From assembly GCF_964355755.1 (NCBI RefSeq), contig NC_092677.1:12610601-12674600 (forward strand): a stretch of 64,000 nucleotides of DNA. The letters run 5' to 3'. Source of the DNA: Antedon mediterranea. Lineage: Eukaryota; Echinodermata; Crinoidea; Comatulida; Antedonidae. The notes beneath the pieces are model-generated. The model did not search any database, had not been told where the DNA came from, and worked only from the letters and a program-made list of their open reading frames with translations. Each line of letters begins with the position of its first letter. The stretch's first letter is position 1. Positions 35,246-45,024 of this stretch are shown piece after piece. The position numbers and the translations under genes are program-made.

Positions 35246-35385
35246 TTTTTGGATAGGTTGTCCCAGGGCCTAACAACTGTAAAATGAAGTGTTGAACTTG
35301 ACCGAATATCCTATTCTTTGCATTGTAATTCTCTAAATCGAGAGAGGGGAGGTCAGAGGGAGGGGGGGGGGGGATATTGGCTGGG
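35246..35385 (+). repeat. GGATCCAGGATTTTG repeat, copy B
   Basis: GGATAGGTTGTCCCAGGG, GTAAAATGAAGTGTTGAACT, TATCCTATTCTTTGCATTGT and a G run of about 12 match copies A (15592) and C (57008) in order. Confidence 0.5.
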
Positions 35386-35389
35386 TATA

Positions 35390-35914
35390 TAAATCCACCT
35401 ATGTTATTTTAGATCTCGGGGTTATTTTTTATGCTCATACAGTATAACATTTTTTTTTCGTTTAAAATATTATGTAAGTCAACATTTCTTTACTCCCTAT
35501 AAATTATTTAAGTAGGCCTCCGGTCTGTATCACTGTTCGTGATAATACTAAACAAATACAAAGCCTTCTTTTCCCGACTGTATCTGTAAAGATACAAAAC
35601 AGTTGAAGTACCTTTGCGACCTAGGCTTGACGAGGCAGGAAATAAAACTAAGCAAATGATTACGTGATTTTCAGTAACTTATATTTGAAGTTAAACAAGA
35701 AGACTACGATCGTTTAAGTTAGTATTTTTCTCAACATGTAGCTATTTTTAGTGCGTCTGTGTGTTTGGCAATTCATTGTGGAAAACTTATAAAATAATAA
35801 AATTGAGTTAAGTTCTTAAGTTGTGAGTCTGCAAATGATAGGCTCTCATGTCAAGTGATTGGCTATTGAAAATATATTGAAGAAAATATTAAGTATATTT
35901 ATTTCCTCTATTAG
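35390..35914. other. Gene-free stretch, slightly CpG-richer
   Basis: Positions 35520-35760 have more CpG than the surroundings; no exon or site that I can tie to a gene. Confidence 0.35.
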
Positions 35915-36226
35915 ATATTATATAACACCTATATAAATTCCTGTCATTTGATTGGACGAATGTGGGTCACATGGCGTGCAATAGTACGCACTATTCAACG
36001 ATCGTTAAATAGTACTTTTATTCAAATAACTAGAATTTATTTAGATGTTATATAAAACAAATAATGAATGTTTTGTATTCGTGTAATGGTACAAATAATG
36101 GCACTTGGTGAATGATGAAAGGTTATATCAACTCGGCTTTGCCTCGTTGATATAACCTTTCATCATTCACCTCGTGCCATTATTTGTACCATTGCACTCA
36201 TAAACATTCATTATTTGTATAATATT
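35915..36226 (+). mobile_element. Hairpin foldback element, copy 2
   Basis: Same layout as copy 1, plus orientation: ATATTATATAACACC terminus, CATTTGATTGGACGAATGTG, the AACGATCGTT palindrome (one mismatch here) and a 162-bp hairpin at 36057-36218. The differences between the two hairpin arms (ATTCGTG on one side, GAGTGCA on the other) are the same as in the other copies. Confidence 0.75.
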
Positions 36227-36229
36227 GTT

Positions 36230-36860
36230 CATATTGTAAAGTTGCCACAATGGGCCACAACATGAACATTTCTCTTGCCTAAGTTTAAGCTCTCCAAATG
36301 AGAACCATGTTGTTTTTATTATGTCTTTGATCTAATGTTTTTTATCAAACTATTAAACCCTGCCAAGAAGGGGGAGCGGTTGGTTTGAATACCAAATGTA
36401 TTTTTCCTGTGGGTTAAAACAAATCTATGGTATGATACTCCACCTGTAAGAGAGTTGTCATATGTGTATTTATATATTGTCATATTAGTTGTTTAAAAAG
36501 GCAAGTAGAATCATAATTATAATTTTTATCTCCCTTACAAATGACATCAATTCAAAGCTACAGATTTATTTCAACAGACCCTTATTATTAAAGTTATGAA
36601 AATTCAAGTAATAATTATTATATTGCAAAATGTGAATTTCAATCACTTGATAATATCTGAAATAATAATGGGTCATATTTAATTACAATGCTTTTAATAT
36701 CAGAATATTATGAAATATTAATATGAAAAGTGCATTTGATGGCGATTTATAATTCAACATTTACTTTGATATGGAAATGTCTAATTTAATCAAGTAGATA
36801 GAAATAAAATATAAATAATTATTATTGATTTTGAATATATTAATTGAATGGTTTTTGCAG
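36230..36860. other. Gene-free stretch
   Basis: AT-rich sequence leading up to the exon at 36861; probably intron of that gene. Confidence 0.35.
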
Positions 36861-36942
36861 GAGCAGTCAGTAGTGCCACAGGAGGTACTATTGTCAACTT
36901 AACCGGATACCTTTGGGCTACCTTAATATGTCTGGTTTTCTG
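36861..36942 (+). CDS. Internal exon of an unidentified membrane protein
   Basis: An 82-bp segment between GGTTTTTGCAG and GTAAGT, both strong splice sites. Only one frame is open (entering after one base, leaving in phase 2): AVSSATGGTIVNLTGYLWAT followed by LICLVF and a split TG- codon. The second half is a transmembrane-type helix; an NLT glycosylation sequon lies before it. The style suits a multi-pass transporter, but I cannot name a family. No partner exon was found; the flanking tens of kilobases may be introns. Confidence 0.45.
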
Positions 36943-36944
36943 GT

Positions 36945-37560
36945 AAGTATGATATTTGCTGAATATGCATTTAATGGTAATAAAAGATGTTGGGACTTCT
37001 TGGACATCCAGAAAAGTCTTGTTTTGGGAGAATTTTTCATTTTTAGATTAACTGTATATTAACCCAAATTTTTGGATGGATGATAAATGTGTTTGATTGA
37101 AGTTTCCTAATTTTTTTACCAAGCTTTAACTTTAGGTTGAACTTTCTTAATTTCTTTAAATTATAGCATTGAAATAAGTTCTTAAATGATGAAAAATTAT
37201 TAGAAAATATTTTCATTAATACAGTAATTAAAATGACTAAGAGTTGCTACCCAATGAAGCATACGATGGAAGCTGTAGCGGTCCAATGGTAGAGTAACAG
37301 TAACTTTAATTAGACTGTACCATATTTGTTTTTCAAATATTAAATTATTAATTCATTATGGTATTAAAAACACGTCTACGGTTTTATTACCGTAATTAAG
37401 TAAGATTAGACGTGTACGAATTAGCAATTAATTGAGCCAGAAACTATAATTTTATCATTTTTTGTAATTATTTTTTCATTAACAACTAATTCTATCATTA
37501 TCCACAATATTTTCTAGAATTTACAAAAACAAATAATGAAAAGTTATTAAAGTTAAAACT
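36945..37560. other. Gene-free stretch
   Basis: Nothing supported; a tRNA-like GCGGTCCAATGGTAGAG near 37277 has no B box. Confidence 0.35.
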
Positions 37561-37564
37561 AAAG

Positions 37565-37693
37565 CTGCTCTGTCTACACTATCAAACTTTATGTGACAAA
37601 AAATGTAACATGGACGCGATGATATCATATCACTACCATATTTGGGCACAACACACCTTTTTTGTCAAAGTAGTTTGATAGTGCAGACAGAAC
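37565..37693 (+). mobile_element. GTGTAGACAGA-terminus MITE, copy 4 (both ends)
   Basis: TCTGTCTACACTATCAAACT at the left and AGTTTGATAGTGCAGACAGA at the right are inverted with one mismatch in 20 bp. The inner order is TTATGTGACAAAAAATG, GATATCATATCACTACC, ATATTTGGGCAC. Confidence 0.75.
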
Positions 37694-37699
37694 TTTAGA

Positions 37700-39075
37700 C
37701 TTGAGTTGAGTTTACCATTAAAACATGTTCTGAATACCGTAATTTCTGGATAATCAGACATATTACTAGACCAGCAGGAGGATGTCTCATTTTGGGATAG
37801 TTTGTAGATCTAAAGCTAGTGACATCATACTGTCATTCAAAATCATAGTATATAGAAAACAATAAGTACAGCATCATCAGAAAAATCATCATATGGTAAA
37901 TACCCACGATATTGGAAACAGTTAACAGATATCTAATATTTCTATTATAAGATAATTAAAAATATTAACATTTTAATGAATTCATTTGGAGGAATTAAAA
38001 AATAATCAATAGTATAATTTAACTATTTCTATTAGGATTAATTGAAAAGATAAACTTATGGACAATAGAAACTTAAATTATTATGAATATATAACATATA
38101 AAAATACCTCATATTTATTCATAACTACATGTTATTTCTCACAAATAAAATATAATTTCAAGATAATAATATTTATATACAGTAGGAACAATAGTTCTAT
38201 GGTAAGAGATACTACAATAACATAGGCCTAATCAATGTTGGAAAATTGTATTTCCTTTTTAGAACATATGGTATATATATAACAAACCTGACTTTAAGTT
38301 TGTTACCATAAAAAAAACCATTTATATAAAAATAAAAATATGGATATTACTCATTCAGAATGCATCTACAGTACACCCTAAACCCCTTCCCTTCTCCCAT
38401 AGTTTTTTGTTGTTATTGAAAAATTAAAATTTCAAATAGAGTTAAAATATCAAAATTAATATAATCTTCATTACCCATAAAAGGTTAAAAATATAATTCA
38501 ATTTTTATAAAAATATTGTGAGATGTATATTTAAACATCATTTTTATAGTTGGGTTTATATAACCTACAAATAATATTCATTTTCTTGCTATCTTAATAT
38601 TTTAAGAAATTATGTATTTTTTTAATATTGTTACAAACTGGTTTATTAACCCTAATGATACTATACAGAAGGAGTTAAGTTTCGTTATCGGAATTTTAAC
38701 CTAGAGAAAAAAAACATGCTATACATGTGGTTAATTAAAAGATGTTTGTTTTCATAACAACAACTAACTTGAACAAACAAGGATGATCTGAGCGAAGATG
38801 CTTTATTATTTTTGCTAATAATCAAGCAATTTCTTTTAATATGTGTAATACGATCATTGTAGCGCAAATTATCTATTTTGGATTCAAAATTGTGGACAAA
38901 TTGAAAAATTGAAATGGAAATGATGTTGAAAAATGTGATATCAACCAAGTTTTTATTTCTGCTAAGTCAATGTAAAAAGTAATGTAAGATGCTACAAAGA
39001 AAATCCAATTAAAAGAAACAGTAGTTGTAAAGATGATGAAAGAAAATAATGAAGGTAAAAATGGAATAGAGAATA
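37700..39075. other. Gene-free stretch
   Basis: Positions 38388-38500 (AACCCCTTCCCT, AGTTTTTTGTT, AAAGGTTAAAAATA) faintly resemble the start of the TTAA element at 13844. Otherwise nothing. Confidence 0.35.
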
Positions 39076-39077
39076 AT

Positions 39078-40490
39078 AAGAAGGCAATACAAAGAAAAAG
39101 GCAAGGCAGAAGGAGAGTAAGAAGGCAAGGCAGAAGGAGAGTAAGAAGAAGGAAGCAAAAGCAGAAGGAGAGTAAGAAGGCAAGGCAGAAGAAGAGTAAG
39201 AAGAAGGCAAGGCAGAAGAAGAATAAGAAGAAGGCAAGGCAGAAGAAGAATAAGAAGAATGCAATGCAGAAGGAGAATAAGAAGAAGAAGAAGGCAAGGC
39301 AGAAGAAGAGTAAGAAGAAGGAAGCAAAAGCAGAAGGAGAGTAAGAAGGCAAGACAGAAGAAGAGTAAGAAGAAGGCAAGGCAGAAGAAGAATAAGAAGA
39401 AGGCAAGGCAGAAGAAGAATAAGAAGAATGCAATGCAGAAGGAGAATAAGAAGAAGAAGAAGGCAAGGCAGAAGGAGAATAAGAAGAAAAGGGCAAGGCA
39501 GAAGAAGAGTAAAAAGAAGGAAGCAAAAGCAGAAGGAGTAAGAAGAAGGCAAGACAGAAGGAGAGTAAGAAGAAGGAAGCAAAAACAGAAGAAGAGTAAG
39601 AAGGCAAGGCAGAAGAAGAGTAAGAAGAAGGAAGCAGGCAGAAGGAGAGTAAGAGGGCAAGGCAGAAGGAGAGTAAAGCCTGGTTTCCATAAAATCACTA
39701 CACGACATTGGTAGCGATTCTATGGAAACGCTAGAATTTATCGGGGATCCAGTACGCGAGCGCTAAATATTCTTTGGTACGCATATACGATTCATCGCCG
39801 TCACAATCGGCAAAGTCGAACATGGTTGAACTTTGCCGATTTGACTGCGATGAATCGGGGAGCCTTCCCGATTGCGTCAGCGACATCTGCGCATGTAGCG
39901 ATTTTAATGGAAACGCTGTAGCGATTTTAATGGAAACCAGGCTTAAGAAGAAGGAAGCAAGGCAGAAGGAGAGTAAGAAGGCAAGGCAAAAGCAGAGTAA
40001 GAAGAAGGAAGCAAGGCAGAAGGAGAGTAAGAAGAAGGAAGCAAGGCAGAAGGAGAGTGAGAAGAAGGCAAGGCAGAAGGAGAGTAAGAAGAGGAAGCAA
40101 GGCAGAAGGAGAATAAGAAGAAGGCATGGCAGAATGAGAGTAAGAAGAAGGCAAGGCAGAAAGAGAATAAGAAGAAGGCAAGGCAGAAGGAGAGTAAGAA
40201 GAAGGCAAGGCAGAAGTAGAGTAAGAAGAGGGCAAGGCAGAAGGAGAGTACGAAGAAGGCAATTCAGAAGGAGAGTAAGAAGAAGAAGGAAAGGCAGAAG
40301 GAGAATAAGAGAGCAAGGCAGAAGGAGAATAAGAGAGCAAGGCAAAAGGAGAATAAGAAGAAGGAAAGGGAAAAGAAGAATAAGAAGGCAAGGCAGAATG
40401 AGAGTAAGAAGAAGAAGGAAGCAAGGCAGAGGGAGAGTAAGAAGAAGAAGGCAAGGCAGAAAGAGAATAAGAAGGCAAGGCAGGACAATA
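39078..40490 (+). repeat. 27-bp purine-strand minisatellite
   Basis: Variants of AAGGCAAGGCAGAAGAAGAA plus TAAGAAG repeat for about 1.4 kb (interrupted at 39677-39943), with longer units that add GAAGAAG. The plus strand is nearly all A and G. Because units are mostly multiples of three and lack stops, long frames open on both strands (Lys/Arg-rich on plus, Leu/Ser-rich on minus). These are by-products and not genes. Long polypurine tracts can form triplex DNA. Confidence 0.9.
39677..39943. mobile_element. TAA-flanked MITE inserted in the minisatellite
   Basis: A 267-bp element with perfect 14-bp terminal inverted repeats AGCCTGGTTTCCAT / ATGGAAACCAGGCT and TAA duplicated on both sides (39674-39676, 39944-39946). 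Its CpG-rich interior contains the inverted words CGATTCATCGC / GCGATGAATCG and tandem GTAGCGATTTTAATGGAAAC. A 3-bp TWA duplication is typical of PIF/Harbinger elements. No transposase frame. Confidence 0.8.
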
Positions 40491-40494
40491 AGAA

Positions 40495-42400
40495 GAAACA
40501 AATGGAAAATGCAGGACAATAAGAAAGGGAAAAGAAAAAGAAAGAGGACTGGGAATAAATGAGAAGGGGAAGTAAAAAGAATAAGAGAAAGGCAAGGAGG
40601 AAACCTAAAAGGAAGGAAATAAGAAGAATAAAGGAAAAATAGAAATGAGAATTCAAAAGGAGGAAAGACAAAGAGAATGAAAAAAGGAAAGAAGTAGACT
40701 GATGGATCTCAAACACAAGCTGCATTCGACCTATTAGAAAACTGTAGTTAGTTTTGCTTCTAAAGATCTTTCTATAACTGTGTAACTATTAGCTTACTTT
40801 GCTCTTTTAAAATCTTTTTTGATCAAATTATTTTTAATAACTTTGTTCATTTTCACTAGACGGCACTTTAAGAAGAAACACAATTAGAATCACAAGATAG
40901 GGATGTAATGATTTCAACAGCCTGGAGGAGGAAATTACCTACATTCAAAATAACTAAACTTAGATACTAAGATGTTACAGCAAATGAGGATATTATTGAA
41001 CAAGTTGATAGAGACTTCTTGTTGGATTAATTCTAATCAAACGTATTAAATGCCGCTGGTGTCGCATCGGCAAATAAGGATAAAAAGCTAACTTCTACTG
41101 TCTAATACAATATGTAAATTGAGGACAAAATTGCATAATTTGGAAATCCATTGCAATAGATATTTTTTCCGCTTGTCTTACCTGTTCTTGTTTTGTTTAA
41201 TCCAGCGAGTTTTTTTGATCTAAAAGTAACATAATGTAATTAATCGAGACAGGAAAAAGATTTACAACAGATTTTTGCATAAGACTGCAGGGGTAGAGAA
41301 TTATACTGCTTAAAATTAAACATTTCGAAGCATCCGTATTAAGCTGTAAATTATTTCCATTTTATAGGGAAAAAATTATAGTTAAGAAGAATTTATATCT
41401 GCAGGACTTAAATTACAAAATATCCATAAAATTCAAGTTAATAAAAAATATATACTTTAATTATATATCATATAGTTTATCATCTATAAGACATACGTAC
41501 ATTTGAAAGTCATATATTGTAATTAGAAATTTAACTACAACATATTTTGTTCAACAAATCCTACAAAATGTATGTTTGGTTCAATTGTCAACCAGGCAAA
41601 ATGTAATCACTCAGCTACCTAGGTAGTATAAAACACATGACCAGAATAAACAAAATTTTAAATTGGTATAGAGGAACTAAGATAAAAGATAATGTATAAA
41701 CTGCCATTTTAAACCAATGCCAATAAATATAATATATATATATAATATAAATTTAAATATGCACACATATTTTAACAGAGCATTATAGTATGACAATGAT
41801 ATAACCAACCAATTAACTAGGAGGCAATGAGTTTGTAGATTATTTCATTTCTCATTAAGGACAAGGCCTTTAGGGTGTGGGGTAATCACCATCAATGGGT
41901 TAATAATTATGACATTAATGTTATGATTTTGATGTGGCTTTATGATTTACTTGTATTAAGGTTTATGATTAAAAGTAAATCAACTTGATCAATCAATACT
42001 TCATATCAATAAATCAATCACAATGACAACAAGTTGAAAAATTTAGGTAAATCAATTGAGGGGGCCAACTTATCTAAATATTTTCAAGTAAAGTAACTTA
42101 AATAAACTTTGATTTTAAATAACTAGTAGAATATTACTTTTAAATATACAGTCTAACCCCACTTTAGACACCCTCATTCAGGGGACACCCCTATCAAGGG
42201 GACACTATTCCATGAAACAATTAAGGAGAAATATGTTTTACTACTTTGTTTGGTCCTGAAGGCCTTAATCAGGGTTCTAATTTATATGTTTTTTATTGTT
42301 TTTTCAATTGATTGCTAATGTTTGGAAAATCTTTTATTTTTCAGAAGAAATCAGATAATACAGGTTCTAGCAGAAAAACCAGGAGAGAACTCCCAATAAA
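40495..42400. other. Gene-free stretch
   Basis: Positions 40490-40690 are decayed purine-rich continuation of the minisatellite. A GACACCCTCATTCAGGGGAC / CACCCCTATCAAGGGGACAC repeat lies at 42160-42210. No exons. Confidence 0.4.
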
Positions 42401-42405
42401 ACTCC

Positions 42406-42411
42406 TTTATT
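42406..42411 (-). terminator. Candidate polyadenylation signal for the 42551 exon
   Basis: AATAAA on the minus strand, 140 nt beyond the TAA at 42551. Confidence 0.4.
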
Positions 42412-42550
42412 GTGGGAAATCCAGAAGCCCTGTTTCAGTTTCTTACAAGAACAACATAGGGCAGGTATCAAGTATTAAGCCTGCTTTAATCTTACATACA
42501 ACTAGTTGAATCATTAACAACATCAACAATTAAAAGCAATCAATGTCGAA

Positions 42551-42633
42551 TTACCACCAGGGCAGTGTCTCATAGTCTCCAGGGTAGTCAAAGTGGATGT
42601 CCACAGCAGATTTCCCATTGGCTGATCTGGATT
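42551..42633 (-). CDS. Candidate terminal coding exon, unidentified gene
   Basis: On the minus strand, after a CTAAT branch-point-like word and a TTTTTGTCTGGACAAG tract, a frame reads SRSANGKSAVDIHFDYPGDY then ETLPWW and TAA. The start is uncertain: AG acceptors at 42634, 42627 and 42622 all keep the frame. The island is near 48% GC in 30% GC surroundings, and an AATAAA lies at a normal distance beyond the stop. The acidic/aromatic C-terminus looks like real protein, but I do not recognise it. Upstream exons would be at higher coordinates and were not found. An overlapping plus-strand splice-like segment (42345-42464) is better read as its antisense 3' UTR. Confidence 0.45.
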
Positions 42634-42639
42634 CTTGTC

Positions 42640-42965
42640 CAGACAAAAATGTAATTAGTTCATAAGGAAATAGAAAAGGAAATCAGATGATAAGTTATCT
42701 AAAAGTTGTATAATGTTCTGCCACGTGAACTTAGACAGCTATAATTAACAGTCTGCTATGATAGTCTAAAAAATATGATAAGTGAAACATAGAAACCAGC
42801 AAGATTTCTACTCTAGGGCCTGTTTCTATAATAATACAAACAAATTTATACACACAAATAAACACAAATAAGAATATGTCAGCATTGCAAGTATAATATA
42901 AATAATCGGTTATTCGGAAATGACATTTTATGTTATTTAGGTGTTTGCAACAAGTACGGCTACAT
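42640..42965. other. Gene-free stretch
   Basis: Presumed intron of the minus-strand gene ending at 42551; nothing else seen. Confidence 0.35.
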
Positions 42966-42969
42966 AAAT

Positions 42970-43507
42970 CACTGTTGTCTGCCCCAGACATAACAGCAGT
43001 CTGACCCACACATCACAGCCGTCTGCTTCACACATCACAGTTGTCTGACCTACACATCACAGTCGTCTGACCTACACATCACAGTCGTCTGACCTACACA
43101 TCACAGTTGTCTGATCTACACAACATCAAGTTCACACACATTTCCATAATATATGCCTCACAATCACTGTCGTCTGCTCCACACATCAGTCGTCTGCCCT
43201 ACACATCACAGTTGTTTGACCTACACATCACAATTGTCTGACCTACACATCAGTCGTCTGACCTACACATCACAGTCGTCTGACCTACACATCACAGTCG
43301 TCTGACCTACACATCACAGTCGTCTGACCTACACATCACAGCTGCCTGACCTACACATCACAGCTTTCTGACCCACACATCACAGCCATCTTACCCACAC
43401 ATCACCATGTTCACACACTTTCCTAATATATGCCTCATAATCACATCATCAGCTACACACATCCCTGTCGTCTGCTCCACACATCACAGTCGTCTGATTT
43501 ACACATC
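42970..43507 (+). repeat. 22-bp minisatellite with higher-order repeat
   Basis: CATCACAGTCGTCTGACCTA plus CA recurs about twenty times with variants. A longer block (GTTCACACACATTTCC … ATATATGCCTCA) appears near 43128 and again near 43410, giving a higher-order period of about 280 bp. Confidence 0.85.
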
Positions 43508-43509
43508 TT

Positions 43510-44230
43510 ATAGAAAATAACATTTCTAAGACAAGTATGACTACTGTACTATAGAAACTACACACACATAACAGTCAAGTATAATCACATGCTGACACTT
43601 TAATGCTTTTAAGTTAATCAGACTGGGCAAAGTGCATCGGAAAGTTAAAAAGAACCATGACAAATATAGAACTATCTTCTCAACTCAAATATCTCTCCCC
43701 TTGAGCATTTCACTACAGTCAAATATAAAGTGCACATTTATTAATGTACAAACTTCTTCTTCTAATGACTAAATTTCTTTAAAAAACATTCGCTAATTGT
43801 TCGTTTACCAAACAATTCATACAGGGAAAAAATAAGAGGAAGTTTTTGAAACGATTAACAATATCAAATTAGGTAATGTAGACCAATGATGATGGTTCAA
43901 TATTTTAGAGGAGGTGTTTTCGTAAACCGTATACACCTACGCTAATATTTGGATAGAAGAATCACTAATACTAGCAAACTGGTAATTAGAATTCTCTACA
44001 AACGACTTGAAAGTGATATGTTGAACTTCAGTGGTGTTACCAAAGGCCAATCTATTACGTAAATATATTCAAGTTTGTAAGATTCAGTAGATAATTTATA
44101 GTCCAAACAAAATAAATTACCAAGAATAAATGTAATAGAGTGATATAATATAACATTAGCATTAGCCGAGTAGCTCAGTATATAAAGATGTAAACCAAAA
44201 TCTTAAATTATTAAAGTAAATGAAATCTAT
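43510..44230. other. Gene-free stretch
   Basis: A tRNA-like head GCCGAGTAGCTCAGTATATA near 44165 lacks a B box at the right distance. Nothing else. Confidence 0.35.
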
Positions 44231-44235
44231 TTCGT

Positions 44236-44732
44236 CGTGAGGTGGTTTCCAGATTAATCGTACGATCAAAACGGTACAAGATCGCCTAAACATTTTTAAG
44301 TTTTTAACTTTACAATACTTAGTGTTGCATATTCTGGTACAGCCGCTCCATAATCTCTTTGCTTTTCTTCCTTATATCTTTACTCTTATTAAAAGTTTTA
44401 CTAACGAATTTTATTTATATTTTTGCTTTATGTACACGTTAACTTACAATCAAATAACAGTTTTCTCATCGCAACTTGTACAATGTAATTTAGAAAACTA
44501 CAACCTTTTTTCAATAAACATAGGCCTACACATCATACAACGTACATTTCTAGCCTAACAATCTATTATTTAAAAGTCGAAGATAGCCAGGTCTCGGGTT
44601 CATTCTATTGTTGCCACAGATTGATATCTTCATCAGTACTTCTATGAATGGATGATTAGGTGGGAACACGAACGCTAGTTGATCATACCCAGTACCGTTT
44701 GATCATACGATTAAACGGGAAACTACCTCACG
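44236..44732. mobile_element. Inverted-repeat-flanked element (about 500 bp)
   Basis: Left arm 44236-44277 (CGTGAGGTGGTTTCC … TTAATCGTACGATC … GGTAC) is repeated inverted at 44690-44732 with about 85% identity. Short CTAT words lie just outside both arms. Probably a non-autonomous DNA transposon; no transposase. Confidence 0.45.
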
Positions 44733-44849
44733 GTCTATAGTTATTAAATAAATGTACTGCGACTATAGTCCAAGTAAATATATTGTCTTGATAAAAAAGG
44801 TATAATCACACCTCTTCTTGTCTATAAAAAAAAACCAATTTTCTTAAAA

Positions 44850-45020
44850 TCAGTCTACACTATCATTGTATCAAACTAGTTTGACGACAAAAAAAGTGTG
44901 ATGTGCCCAAATAAGGTAGTAATATGCCCAACTATGGTAGTGATATGACATCATCATGTCCATATATGGGCACATAAAATGTTGTTGTCACATAAACTTT
45001 GATAGTGTAGACAGAACTTT
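44850..45020 (-). mobile_element. GTGTAGACAGA-terminus MITE, copy 5
   Basis: Opposite orientation to copies 1-4: CAGTCTACACTATCATTG, GTGTGATGTGCCCAAATAAGG, GGTAGTGATATGACATCATC, ATATATGGGCACAT and GATAGTGTAGACAGAACTTT. Confidence 0.75.
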
Positions 45021-45024
45021 AAAA

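Noticed and set aside
38388-38500. Second copy of the TTAA element
   Set aside because: Only a few shared words (CCCCTTCCCT, GGTTAAAAAT) and no matching opposite end.
38873-40725. Several 150-260 codon ORFs on both strands
   Set aside because: All lie in the purine-strand minisatellite; they translate the same 27-bp repeat in different frames.
42345-42464. Plus-strand exon-like segment between TTTTTCAG and GTATCA, 40 codons
   Set aside because: It would be antisense to the 3' UTR of the better-supported minus-strand exon at 42551, has a weak donor, and joining it directly to the 36861 exon makes a TGA stop.
44165-44215. tRNA-like GCCGAGTAGCTCAGTATATA
   Set aside because: No B box at tRNA distance and no cloverleaf; not called as tRNA or SINE.
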